Of a stretch of DNA of 56,413 bases, positions 33,317-44,285 are shown piece by piece. Both the position numbers and the translations under genes were made by a program. This stretch comes from Rachicladosporium sp. CCFEE 5018 (taxonomy: Eukaryota; Ascomycota; Dothideomycetes; Cladosporiales; Cladosporiaceae): assembly GCA_002077045.2 (NCBI GenBank), contig KZ111155.1, forward strand, positions 161,665 through 218,077, in the 5' to 3' direction. Under the pieces are notes generated by a model. That model saw only the letters and a program-made list of their open reading frames with translations. It was not told the DNA's origin and did not search any database. Positions within the stretch are counted from its first letter, which is position 1. Each line of letters opens with the position of its first letter.

Positions 33317-34037
33317 ATGAAGACCTTCGCAGCGATCACGCTCGGCGCCACCCTCTTCACCACCCTCGCAACCGCCCAGCAACAGTACCAAATCGACCCG
33401 ACTTCAGTGAACATCACACTCCGCAACAACTGGTGTGGCAATGAGGTCGCACAATGTCCTGTACGACCTACCATCTTCCTGCAATATATCGAGATATATC
33501 ACTAACAAGTCTAACCAGCTCATCTGCTCCCAAGTAACCGGCTCCCTAACAATCACCTCCAACACCTGCGACGCCCAATCCCTAACCTACACTTGCGTCT
33601 GCTCCGACGGCACCTCGCCCAATATAACCGAGTACACGCAAACGCTCCCCTTCTTCATCTGCCAGGAGTGGGGAAACCAGTGCTCCTCAAACTGCGGCAC
33701 GGATAATACCTGCGTTGCTGCGTGTCGGCAGAACCATCCTTGTGGTGCGCAGAGCCCGATAAGAGCGAATACTAGCACGTTGACGAGCACCATGAGCTCG
33801 ACGATGAGTGGAAGCTCGACTGGGGCGGCGGCGAGTGTTACGGGGGGTGAGACGGTCTACAGTGGGTTCGCGGGCGCGAGTGCTAGTCAGACTAGTGGCG
33901 GTGGTGCCGCTGCTGCGTCGGCCAGTGCTACGGGTGCTTCTGCTGGAACGAGGATGGTTGCTATGCACTTTGGGCAGAGCGCTGGGTTCCTTGCGCTGGG
34001 CGCTGCGTTCTTCGGCGGCTTCGCGTTCCTGTTGTAG
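33317..34037 (+). CDS. Secreted cysteine-rich, probably GPI-anchored protein (DUF7707-like)
   Basis: Exons 33317-33460 and 33519-34037 with a 58 bp intron; 220 residues. An N-terminal signal peptide (MKTFAAITLGATLFTTLATA, cleavage before QQQ) is followed by a ~100-residue domain with about twelve cysteines (WCGNEVAQCP, LICSQVTG, YTCVCSDG, FFICQEWGNQC, NCGTDNTCVAACRQNHPC). Then comes a Ser/Thr/Ala/Gly-rich linker and a hydrophobic C-terminus (AGFLALGAAFFGGFAFLL) typical of a GPI-attachment signal. This architecture matches a common fungal surface-protein family of unknown role (annotated as DUF7707 in recent releases, by memory). Cell wall or membrane surface is the expected location. Confidence 0.82.
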
Positions 34038-34577
34038 ACAAGCGCACTGACAGCACTGCAAAGAGACGGGTGGGCTGTTCGAGGTGTACGAGGCCTCTAG
34101 ACATAGTTTTGAGAGTTGAATACAGCGGGTTGCACTGGGAATTTGCTTGGAAAAAGGTAGTTGGTAGCGCTCGGTAATGGTACAGGTTCGCGAAGTATGC
34201 AGTTTGCGATTCTCGATTACACCACAGAGCCCAATGATAATTCTCATGTGGTCCACTCTCACTTCGTCTCGTTGTACTCTTCACCACCCTCGACCAATTC
34301 GTTGAGCTGGGGGCGCTCAGGGCATCTCTCCTAGCGCCTCGCCTAAGTAAACATACCCCAGGTTTCGGCTGGCGCCAGTGCAGATCCTGGTCGTGAGGCT
34401 TATTCCCGATGTCGGTAGCATTGAGCATCATATCCTCTGTCATCGCCAAACATGTGTTCACTCGTCGAGTGAAATGCTTTGCTACAAGCTTACCGCGGCG
34501 AGGAGGTATCCCGAAAACTGATTCTTTGCAAGTATTCAGGCTGAGCCTTCAGCTCACGTCTTATCACAATCGCCAGT
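34038..34577. other. Intergenic, secreted protein to CLYBL-like gene
   Basis: About 540 bases between two genes on the same strand. Nothing besides terminator and promoter sequence is expected; no motif recognised. Confidence 0.4.
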
Positions 34578-35625
34578 ATGGCGGCCGCAGCTCAGGTCGT
34601 GCGAAGAGCACAGCTCTATGGTAGGTTTCCGTATCCTATTATCCCTTCGGGAGTGCTCTCGAATGCTCACTATGCCCTCTCGCATACTCCTTTCGACTAA
34701 CATTTCCATAGTCCCCGGCTCCTCCATGCGTTTCCTCGAAAAGTCCCGCTCCCTCCCCAGCATAGACAGCATAGCCTACGACCTCGAAGACAGCGTCACG
34801 CCCTCCAAGAAACCCGAGGGCCGCGCCAACATCCTCTCGATTCTGAACCGCGACCGCGTGCCTGGGATCCGTGAGCAGGCTGTACGAATCAACAGCGTTG
34901 GCTCTGGCTTCGCCCTAGACGACTTAACGGAAGTGCTGAAGGGCAAGCACTTAGATTGTCTGGTAGTGCCGAAAGTAGATTCGGCGAGCGATCTGCATTT
35001 TGTTACGGATGTGTTGAGGCAGAAATTACCGGAGAGGCATGCAGCCAATTCGAAGAATCCGGTGAAAATTGTGGCGCTTGTTGAGTCTGCGAGGTCTGTC
35101 ATGAATTTGCATGAGATTTGCGCTGCGAGTCCGTACTTGTCTGGTCTCACGTTCGCGGCCGAGGACTTCGCACTCGATTTATCCATCACGCGAACGCCGG
35201 ATCTCCACGAGTTCATGTACGCTCGCTCCGCGATCGTCACAGCCGCACGCGCCTTCAACATCCCTTCAGCACTGGATCTCGTCTCCACGACCCTCCGCGG
35301 CGAAGAAGGAAAGCAGTTCCTGCAGAAGGAGAGCGAGAACGGGAAGCGCTTCGGCTTTAACGGCAAGCAGTGTATTCATCCTGACCAGGTGGAGATTGTG
35401 CAGAATGTGTACTCGCCTTCGGAGCAGGAGGTCGAGTGGGCTGTGCGGGTTGTGCTATGCGATCAGAAGGCTGATGCACAGGGGCGAGGGGCGTGGACGC
35501 TAGATGGAAAGATGATCGATGTGCCTGTGGTGGGTAAGGCGAAGGCTATAGTTGCACGGGCGGAGGTGTGTGGGATTGATGTGAAAGCATTGCAGGAGAA
35601 GCATAAAGATGAGGAGCCGCAGTGA
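34578..35625 (+). CDS. CitE/CLYBL-type beta-methylmalate/citramalyl-CoA lyase
   Basis: Exons 34578-34620 and 34712-35625, intron 91 bp; 318 residues. Splicing yields RRAQLYVPGSSMRFLEKSRS, the start of the HpcH/HpaI-CitE fold. Further marks are IAYDLEDSVTPSKK (metal/active-site Glu-Asp), AVRINSVGSG (Arg binding the carboxylate), VVPKVDSASDL, VALVESARSVMNL (Glu) and FAAEDFALDL (metal Asp), and later GFNGKQCIHPDQVEIV. These match human CLYBL, a citramalyl-CoA lyase, and fungal homologues named citrate lyase beta-like. A cleavable mitochondrial presequence is short if present. Fungal substrate is likely citramalyl- or beta-methylmalyl-CoA, by analogy. It converges with the 2-hydroxyacid dehydrogenase, the stops being about 50 bases apart. 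Confidence 0.88.
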
Positions 35626-35672
35626 TCGTGAGGTATGATGACTTCTTGTATATATGAACATACTGCTCAAGT

Positions 35673-36767
35673 TCAGTACCCTCTCTCCCTCCTCACGACA
35701 TTTATCAACAGCTCCCCCTTCTGCCTCCTCACCAAATTCACCTCCAGCACCTGAAATGCCCGTTCGAGATACGCCTGCCCAACACCACTCACATGCGGCG
35801 TCACAATCACATTCTCCAAATCCCACAATTCGCTATCCTCAGGCAACGGCTCCGGATCCGTCACATCCAGCGCCGCCCCCGCCAGTGTCCCATTTTTCAA
35901 CGCCTCAATCAGCGCAGCCTGATCAATAATCGCCCCCCTCGCAATATTCGTCACGAACGCCGGTTTCTTCCCGCCCTGGCTCAAAATCTCAAACTCCTTC
36001 TTCCCCAAAAAATGCGTCGTCTCCTTCGTCAAAGGTACGGAAACCAACAGCCAATCGATATCCTGCCGCAAGAACTCATGCAGACTCCCCTTATCCAGCC
36101 CACTATACCACTTACTCGGCACCTCGCCCACCGCGTCCCCAGTGCCGGGTACAATGAACCCCGGATCTCGCCGCTTCTCTGGCGTATCCTTGGGTGTAGC
36201 CGTGTAAGCTATAACCTCCATCCCTATCGCTTTCGCCACCCTCCCAACCTGCCGCCCTATACTGCCATACCCTAGCACGCCGATCCGCCGCCTCACCCAA
36301 TCGCGGACATTATGGTAGTCGTCTCCCGCGCCGGTCTTGCCCCAGCGATGCTGCTTTTGCAATTCGTAGAGTTGCTTGTACTTGTGGCTCTGCACTAGGG
36401 CTGTCATGACGGCCCATTCTGCTATTTGCGGGCCGTGTATGCCGGAACTCGTTGTTATGGTTATGTCGGAGGAGGTGTAGAGCGGGTGGTGTTGGATGTG
36501 GTTGCTGCCTGCGCTGAAGAGATGGAGCCAGTCGAGATTCGGGGCGTCTTTTGAGGGATCCGGGGGCAGGACGTTGAAGGTTACGAGTATTGTTACCTTT
36601 GCGAAGGTGGACGCTGGTACGTCGACTAGTTTGGGGGACGTGGAGTTGACTTGGATAGAGGTTACGTCTATGTCGGGGAACTTCTTTTGGAGGCGGGCGA
36701 CTATTGCCTTGGGGATTGCTTGCGGCGCTGCGATGAGGAGGTGTTCTTTTGCTGGTCCGCCGCCCAT
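35673..36767 (-). CDS. D-isomer-specific 2-hydroxyacid dehydrogenase
   Basis: Single exon, 364 residues. The NAD-binding loop is IGVLGYGSIGRQVGRVAKA. The catalytic triad of the family is in place: Arg in NIARGAIIDQAAL, Glu in TDPEPLPEDSELW and His in VTPHVSGVG. The N-terminal substrate-binding part has LDWLHLFSAGSNHI and TITTSSGIHGPQIAEWAV. Enzymes of this type reduce glyoxylate, hydroxypyruvate or other 2-keto acids. The exact substrate cannot be read from sequence. An insert with GFIVPGTGDAVGEV between the nucleotide-binding strands is common in fungal members. Confidence 0.92.
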   Translation of the reverse strand: MGGGPAKEHLLIAAPQAIPKAIVARLQKKFPDIDVTSIQVNSTSPKLVDVPASTFAKVTILVTFNVLPPDPSKDAPNLDWLHLFSAGSNHIQHHPLYTSSDITITTSSGIHGPQIAEWAVMTALVQSHKYKQLYELQKQHRWGKTGAGDDYHNVRDWVRRRIGVLGYGSIGRQVGRVAKAIGMEVIAYTATPKDTPEKRRDPGFIVPGTGDAVGEVPSKWYSGLDKGSLHEFLRQDIDWLLVSVPLTKETTHFLGKKEFEILSQGGKKPAFVTNIARGAIIDQAALIEALKNGTLAGAALDVTDPEPLPEDSELWDLENVIVTPHVSGVGQAYLERAFQVLEVNLVRRQKGELLINVVRRERGY

Positions 36768-37361
36768 GGTCGCGGTGATTGTGGCTGCTGTTTGCTTGCT
36801 AGGCTGTAGTTGAAAGGGCCAAAGGCGAGTTAGAGGTGATAGAGGATGGGTGGGGTATGCATTTGGTATGGTAGATAGAGAGATGAAAGAGCTTTACTTA
36901 TCCGCTATCACTGGCGCAACGTGCGCAGCATCTACAATTGCCTGTTGTTTTGGTATGGCATGATGGCATCGAAGGATGACGCGAGAGTGTGGAGCTTCCG
37001 TCTTCGGCCAAGCACAGCTGTATTATCAATCAGCACCATGTAGATATCACGGGAGCACAAGGAAGATGGAGCTGCGAGAAATGGAGCACGAACCGTTGCA
37101 AGTCAAGCGTGAGGGAATGTCTGGCCATAGTTGTTACTCAAGCATCTTTTCGGCCTCATGAACGCCGTCTGCTAGTGTACAAGCAACTCTCGCCTCGTCC
37201 CAATCAAGCTTGCTCTCATGCTCGCCCCGTGCCGCCATCTGTTAAGAGGCATGCTGGCAGCGCTTCTTCGAAGCCACAATGGCAGCTACGCGCCGCGAAG
37301 TCCGTAGACATCGACCATAAGCTGCTTCGCGCAATCAACTCCCACCACCGGCTCAGCTCCA
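36768..37361. other. Intergenic between 2-hydroxyacid dehydrogenase and PWWP gene
   Basis: About 590 bases. Both flanking genes are on the minus strand, so this holds the dehydrogenase promoter and the 3' end of the PWWP gene. The open frame 36989-37384 (+) overlaps the PWWP gene end and has no motif. Confidence 0.4.
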
Positions 37362-39246
37362 TCACGCCTCAGTGGCAGTCTTAGCCGGCGCCTCAGTCAT
37401 CTTAGCATCCCCATCCACAACCGCATCAACGACCTTGTCTCCACCATCGCCCTTCTCAGCCGTGGCTTCGGGAACAGCAGCGGGCTCAGCAGTCTTTGGC
37501 TCCTCCGTAGCAGCCTCCTCGACCTTCTTCTCGACCTCATCAGCAGCGGTCTCAGCCTTCCCCACAACCTTCTCCTCAGTCTCCTTCGACTCCTCGGTAG
37601 CGTCAGCTGCCGTAGAATCACCATTCGTAGCCGGCGCCTTCTCCTCAGCAGCAGCAGCAGCCTTCCCACCACTCTCCCCACCATCAGCCTCCATACGCTT
37701 GTTCCAAGTCTCCAGCAACTGCGCGCTGCGGCCCTTGAAATTATAGTCTTCCTCCTTCGGAATGAACGTAAGCTTCACAACAGCCTTCAAGACCTTGTGA
37801 ATCTTCGTGGTGCGAATGATCGAAGGCTCCAGGTTATCGTACTTCTCCAGCTGGCTAAAGAAGTCCGCCATGCCAGACATCTCCTCTTCCTTCGGCGCAG
37901 CGTCGCGTGCAAGGAACCCCTTCTGCAGTCTGTGGCGGAGGTAGAGTATAGCTTTCTCGCGCTGCTCGAGCCGCTCGGATTCGGTGAGCTCTTTCTTCTC
38001 CTCGACTGCTTCTTCCTCTTTCGGAGCTGTGACCTTCTTCTTTGGCTTGGCTGTGGAAGCTTTCTTCGTAGAGGCAGCTTCGCCGTTGGGCGTCTTTGGC
38101 GCGTTGATCTTCGTGACTTTGGGAGTCTTCTTGGCCTGCGCTATGTCAGTCTTGCATAATCGTATGTTGACACTGGCATCAAGACTCACCTTCCCCTCGC
38201 CGTCACTCTCAGCATCCTTCTTGCGCTTCTTCGTTGACTTCGGCGCATCCGCGTCCTCCATCTCAACATCCTCTTCATCCCCGCCTTTGCTCTTGCGCGG
38301 TGCCTTCTTCTTCTTCTCTTTCCCTTCGGTTTCCACGCTTTCCTCGCTCTCCTTCTCCGCCTTCTCGGCAGCGCGCGCGGCGGCCTCTTCCTCCTTCTGC
38401 GCGTACTCTGCGGCGATTCTGGCAGTCTCTTCGTCGAAGTCGTGGAGAATCTTCTTGAAGTAGTCGAGCTCGTGCTTTTCGGTGGCGATGCGGTAGGCTT
38501 CTGTGAGAGCCTTGGTCATCTTGCCTTGCGGCTTGGTGTGGCATTCTTCGGGATCGAGCGGCTTGAGGGAGGAGTTGATGAGCCAGACGCTGGTTTCATT
38601 AGCAGACTAGTCAGAGCGAGAAAGGAAATAGATGACTTACAACTCGTTCGTGGCAAGGAACATGATGGGCCAGGTGCGCTCCTTAACATTCTTGCCACCC
38701 TCTTTGAAGTCGTCACGGATGCTGCCATCAGGACGCGCAGCACTGACGGGACGCGATGCAAGCAACGGCTCAGGGATCATGTCCTCGCTGCAAATGATGG
38801 ATGGCCAAGGGGGGTAGCCCTTCAGCCTAGCCCAGTAGTAGTCTCCGGGCTTGCAGTCGAGGTTAAGTGTGGGCATTGACTTCTTCCTGTTGAGCTTCTT
38901 CACCTTGTGCTCAGGCACGCCGCCTGTCGACTTCCTCTTCTTGTCCTTGCTGTTGCCATTTGTAGTAGGCGCGTCGTCGGTGGCAGCGTCGCCAGGGCCG
39001 ACAGCCGCCTCAGTCGTTTGCTCACCATCAGGCGCAGTGACCTCCGTCGTGGCTTGCTTGCCTGCTATCTCTTCATCTTGCTTGGTGATGGGCGCCTCGC
39101 CCTCAGTCAGATTAGTCTCAGCTGTGGCGGGTGCTGCAGCGGTCTAATCACATTGAGTTAGTACCGCCGGTGAGAGTGAGCGCGTCGACAGCACTGCCTA
39201 CCTCTGGCGCCTCGACTGGGTCGGTGTGAGGAGCCGCGTCAGACAT
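37362..39246 (-). CDS. PWWP-domain chromatin protein with IBD/TFIIS-N-like C-terminal domain
   Basis: Exons 39202-39246, 38641-39143, 38190-38589 and 37362-38135; introns 58, 51 and 54 bp; 573 residues. After an acidic/Thr-rich N-terminus and a basic patch (KKLNRKKS), a PWWP domain runs from about residue 112: GDYYWARLKGYPPWPSII, then FLATNEFVWLINSS across a splice site. A long Lys/Glu-rich, probably coiled region follows (residues ~215-360). At ~367-463 there is a helical domain: KAILYLRHRLQKGFLA, TTKIHKVLKAVVKL, IPKEEDYNFKGRSAQLLETW. Its spacing resembles the integrase-binding domain of LEDGF/HRP2, a TFIIS N-terminal-like fold. PWWP domains bind H3K36-methylated nucleosomes. The tail is acidic and Ala-rich. 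Fungal relatives include Ioc4/Pdp3-type proteins, but the identity of the orthologue is open. Confidence 0.85.
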
Positions 39247-41605
39247 GGCGGTGGTGTTCTACGGTAGAGGGCGCGTTCGTGTGTAGCGTGTGTCGTCTGT
39301 GAGTGACGTGACGTGCGCCGGTCCCAACGCGTAGTGCGCGGTAGCAGTGATGTCGGCGCGGAGCAATGGTAGCAGGCAGGTGCTACTGACGGCGCGACGC
39401 GCTTGAGGGTGGTTGTAGCCGGGTGAGTGATGTCGAGGTGATGAAGTTGGTGTAGTGGAAGAAGAGAAAGAGTTTGGAGCGGAGGGAAATGGAGAGCTTG
39501 GAAAGACGCAGGGTCCGTGCAGACGCGGAAGGCACATCACCCTTGCGACTACGCGTTGAAGTGAAGACACTCTTACCTGACTGTGTTCCAGTGATGCTGA
39601 GGAGGATGAGCGAAGTGAGCTGTACAATCTCTGCCTCTCTATCTTCATATAACTCCCGTGGTTGTGGTGTAGAAGATTGCTCACCGTTCTTGGCGTTATT
39701 GGAACGTGGCGCAACTTGCGCCCGCCGAGAGCCGAAGCATCGTCGCAATCCCTCGGTGACAGGTAGAAGTCTGATGCTGACAACATCGTGGATTGACTCC
39801 ACACGCGGCTCTCGATCACCTTGTCGTCCTTCTTGACAGCACAACCTATACCGTATGTGTGTGCAGGCCTTGTGGGCTGTAGACGCTGGCTGCTGCCTGA
39901 TGGCCAGATATTGCGTTCGGCAGGTACATCATGCGTGTGCCCCGCCCGGCATGTTTGAAGCTTCCAAGTTTCTCGATCAGCACGGGATTCGATGGCCTGA
40001 CCATGTGAGCATCTCGTCCTGGTCATCGCTTAACATTGGCGATCTCATAGTATACCACGTCTGAGAGGCGAATGTTATGCTAGTTGTTCCAAACAGCTGT
40101 ATATGCCAGCTCAGAGATGAGCGTGAGTCTCAACGTCACATTAGGTAGTTGGCAGCCAGTCCAGTCTCTGCAGTTGCACAATCGCATCTTACTAGTCCAG
40201 GTCGCGCACACAGCTTCGATGCTAGGGCGCTACATGGCGGCAAGCGTGCGCATGCATGCAGCGCAACCGCTGTAATACGATCCAGCGACATCTTGATACT
40301 CTCATTGGGCTACGCACGGTCAGTAGAAATTCTGCTCGCCGCAAGAACTCGGAACAAAGGAGATAGAGGAAGGTCAACTCCCTTATCTAGGGTGCAGGCA
40401 CGTCACAAGGCAAAGATGGTATCACGAAAATTCTCACGTCCAGCAACCTTACCAGTATCTCCGTCCGTGAATTCCTGTAGGATTTAGCGTGCAAAGATCG
40501 TGCCCGGCAAATGTAACGTGGTCGAGGACCGCCCTTGACACCGATGGTGCTCCCGCGACTCAGACCCAGTGCGAACTCCATCATGATGGCCCTCGAGCGG
40601 TTTCCCACCGTGTGGTATACCTTGCACGAGTTTCGCTGATGAAATGTCGTGCATCCAGTCATTCGCGCTGGCTGTGATCCTGCAACCCTCCTTCCAGCGA
40701 TCTTCATATCGTGTATGCATACACAATCAACTATGCGGATTCCAGCGGCCACCCTGTCCCAGTGACCTATGGATCGCATTATGCACGCTCCGGGCGCCTG
40801 ATTGCTTGTGGAGTCCTCAAGTTGTGGTTCCAGGTATTGCGCTGAGTAACCATCCCTGGGCTTGATGATCCTGTGACTTCTCTCGCGGCTTCCTACGATC
40901 TTTCGTTCCCGCGCATCTTCATACACATCGACGTTCCAATGTCGCAGGTTGTGCTGAGCCAGATGAGGCTCGGTCGGTTCTTCTAGGCGTTCGTATGACA
41001 ATCACAGTGCCATCTCGACAACGGCCTTCGTATGTTGCCAATGTACGTCTTCACAGTCGTTTCGTGTGGGCGCTAATTAGATCAGCAGCACGATGCTCTA
41101 GTCCACGGCGATGCGTGAAGGATGGCGAGTGTGCAGAGACTCACAATTGGGAGGTCACACGGCTGTGCACGGGCCAAGTGTCGCTAATTCAAAGACATCA
41201 CACATTGCTCGCTCGTACCGCTCCTTCCACCGGAACGAGATCGTTGATCTTGGAGCTGCAGGAGCGACCTGGCGGGCTTTGCGGTAATCTTCGATCGCTC
41301 TGAGACCATTTCGAGTCTGCCTGTCGCGCTGTGAGCCCGGTCGGTGCAATACAGACGCCGGCGGACGTCCGATTTGATGACGCCGTGAACGGCGAACAAA
41401 GGCAGCTCTTGACTGGATATTTCCTATCAAGATATGTTGCTTGAGCTGCGGTAAACACATTCCTACCATCGTCGACTCTCTAAGTGGGCATTACGACGTT
41501 GATCGATCTTCTTGGTTTTATTGACTGCTCATGCTCCTGCCCAATCTTGTGCTCATGACAGCTGCCCTGAGATCTATAGCATCAGCCTCTGCCAACATCA
41601 CCAAA
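39247..41605. other. Long gene-free region
   Basis: About 2.4 kb. The first ~200 bases belong to the promoter of the PWWP gene. The longest open frame, 39259-40026 (-), is Arg/Ser/Pro/His-rich without motif, typical of a chance frame in GC-rich DNA. I see no gene, RNA or repeat. Confidence 0.4.
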
Positions 41606-42167
41606 ATGGCTCCCATCCCAGTCGCTCTCTGTGGCAAGAACCCGAACATGGCAAGCCGCTTCACCGACGCTATGAACGATGAGTTCCATGGTACGCCCCG
41701 TCCCTGCACCAATTCCTGTCCTACCCAGCTGACCCATGTCCAGTCACCCACGTCTTCACCTCTGTTGGCGCCGTCTCTCACGAGCTCCCAGCGCTTCTCA
41801 AGGGCCAGTCGATCAAGCCATCGTCAGGCTTAGGCAGCAATTGCCACTCGGAGAAGTCTCAAGCTCCCAGGGCGATTATTGTCGGGGCTGGCTTTTCGAG
41901 GAGTGAGCTAGATGAGATGCGGAAGTTCGAGGGGTGCAAGGACATTCCTTGGTTGTATCCTGATCCAACGTAAGGCGAATTCCTACCTCGCTCGTAAGAT
42001 TGAAATACTAACCTCTCGTCAGGAAAATGGCTGGAACTGGATTCAGGGCATTGTTCGGTGGTGACTTCATGACCAGTGTGGTCAATCGGGCGAAGTCGAC
42101 GATGCGTGAGCATGGTCTTAAGGAAGGCAAGGAGGACCAGGTGAAGCCGGAAGTCTGGGGTTTCTGA
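41606..42167 (+). CDS. Small conserved hypothetical protein
   Basis: Exons 41606-41690, 41744-41969 and 42023-42167 with 53 bp introns and canonical ends (GTACGC...TCCAG, GTAAGG...GTCAG); 151 residues. The sequence begins MAPIPVALCGKNPNMASRFTD, with VALCGKNP suggesting a nucleotide-binding-like first strand and turn, then VTHVFTSVGAVSHELPALLK, a PSSGLGSN turn, AIIVGAGFSRSELDEMRKF and a short PWLYPDPT segment. The last exon is basic and helical. I believe similar proteins occur widely in filamentous fungi, but I know no function. The perfect frame continuity across two introns shows that this is a real gene. Confidence 0.75.
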
Positions 42168-42608
42168 TGTTGTAATGAGCTATCTGTGAGTATTGCCGTT
42201 CCGTACCAATTGAAGTCTCAAGCTCGTGACAACACGATTCTGCGATGTATTGCCACCCGCTAGAGATGCTAGACCGGAAGCGCGGTCTCGAATGTTGATC
42301 ACTTCTTTGGCCTACCCCTTTGAACAGCACACTGTCCTACCGTTGATCCATAAGCAGGAGATTATGAATCGTCCATATGGGCAATCAACTATCGACGCAG
42401 GCCAGGTAAAGTCGCGACAATGCCCGACACTAAGTTCAGGCTCCAGCACCGTGTTTCGCGTTGTGCGATGTCGATGCAGGCACGCCCGCCGAGCCTGCAT
42501 TGACCGTATGCGCCGAGAACTATGATTTCTCGTTGTGCTCTACTTCCCACAAAGATCTCAGATTCTCTTTGACACTCAACACATCGACTAGCAAACACTA
42601 CAGACAAG
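42168..42608. other. Intergenic upstream of C2H2-tail gene 1
   Basis: About 440 bases; nothing recognised besides a likely promoter. Confidence 0.4.
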
Positions 42609-44285
42609 ATGGCCATCGACCAGCCCCACCCCGTCAAGACCCACACGGTCGCTCAGCTTGCGGACGCTGATGCAGACGACTACGTTATGGTGGCGAAGAC
42701 GAAGATTACCGACGCTGCAGACAGTGCGGACAAGACTGGGAAGGACGACGCTATGGCGCCTACTGTGCTTCCACATGGCGATGACCTCTTCGACATGGCT
42801 ATCAAGGACGGCGAGGAGGCATCAAGCAGCAAGCGCTTCAAGTCCGCCTCGGCCGTGCAAGTGCTATTGCCCGACCCAGGTACCCCCCGTCTTACTACCA
42901 GGCCCGTCTTGTCTGCTACGCCCAGCATGTCCGACACTGCCGTTGCTTCTACCACTCCCGATATCTCCAATGCCTCGACTATGCCAGGATCTTGAAACGC
43001 CCAGGCCGCCGCACCAGATAGCATCGGCAAGATGACGAGCGAAGATACGGCGGCCGAGGCACCCATGCAGGAGTCGTGGGCAGTCGACACGGAGTCAATA
43101 CCCAGTCTCAAGCCAATCCACGACCCCCATGTGACTCCTGTCGTGCACCTTGCCAATGCGTTCTCCTGGCTACCAGTCCTTGCCTTCGACGGACATCCTC
43201 GCAATGCCGCAGCTGCATTCCGCTACTTCATCACCGAGTTCATCAATGGCAAGTACCATGTCGACCTTGCAATCAAGCGAGATACCTCCGATCTGGAGGG
43301 ACAAATCCTGGGCATTGCGTTCTATATTGTTGAGGAATTTGGTGCCAAGCTCTGGCCAGGCACTGCAGCTGCGGGTGAGCTCGATCCAGTGGTAGGAAAC
43401 CTTGAGAAGTACCTTGAGGCTCTCTTCACCTACTCCAAGTCGCGCTCTGGCTCTGATCTGGGCTACGATCAGAAGCTCATAGATGTCCTTCGCAACCCGC
43501 TGCCGTCTTCAGGCAGATCGGAGACAGACGAGGCTGTTCGTGACTCCACCACAAACAAGCTATTGCAAGGGCGCAACCCGCATGAGGTTCTCAACGAAGC
43601 TTTCCATGCCTTGTGCGCATTTCCGCACGCCAAAATTGCGGGACACCATGCACCTAGTACATTCAAGCTGATGACAACGACTTGGTGCAAGAGACACTTC
43701 CAGGCTGTCGATATCGATTGGGACGTTAAGAACGCACATGACATGGACGAGCACGCTCCGCAGATCGCCCTCGCCTTTGTGCAGAAGCATCACGAAAACG
43801 TCTGGAGGGAGAAGGACGAAGGAGCACTTGCATATCTCATCGCACCGCTGGAGCACTACCTTCGCGTGTTCTTCAGGGTCCCCGCAGAGGGACCCGAGAC
43901 TACAAGCCCACCATCACCACCAGCCAGCGAGGCTGTGACCGAGAAGCCAGAGATGATCAGGTTCCCAATCCGCGCCTTCGACGCGTCCTCCTACTCCTCG
44001 CTGCCGCCACACCTTCGCAAACCTGCTCCGAAGACCGAGCAGTCTCAGTCCGTCACGCAAGAGGCTCCCGTCGCCGTTGTCGCCCCCAAGCCGAAACTCA
44101 ACGAGCCCGGCAGTCTAGTTGGTCTCATGTGCACGGCTCCAGAATGCGACAAGCTGGAAGGTCACTACATCTTCGCGACGGGACAGTTGCTGCGCGAGCA
44201 TCTTGAGACGGTGCATGAGTTCGATGAGGAGATGGCCAGGGAGTACACAGGGAAGTCGGCGGTTGTGCGCTGGGGGTGTCCATGA
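42609..44285 (+). CDS. C2H2-tail protein 1, with in-frame TGA or cryptic intron
   Basis: The frame from 42609 runs to a TGA at 42993-42995 and continues in the same frame from there to 44285. If the TGA is read or spliced out, the protein has about 520-560 residues. A 138 bp in-frame intron 42880-43017 (donor GTACCC, acceptor CCAG) would remove the stop, but the donor is weak and the removed stretch is Ser/Thr/Pro-rich like its surroundings. The middle is helical and acidic-aromatic without a domain I know. The C-terminus has one C2H2 finger: MCTAPECDKLEGHYIF followed by LLREHLETVHEFDEE and GKSAVVR. The same tail ends the gene at 51392-53339, so the two are paralogues. Role unknown. Confidence 0.6.

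Noticed and set aside
39259..40026. 255-codon minus-strand frame upstream of the PWWP gene
   Set aside because: Arg/Ser/Pro/His-rich chance frame over a promoter region, overlapping another frame on the other strand.
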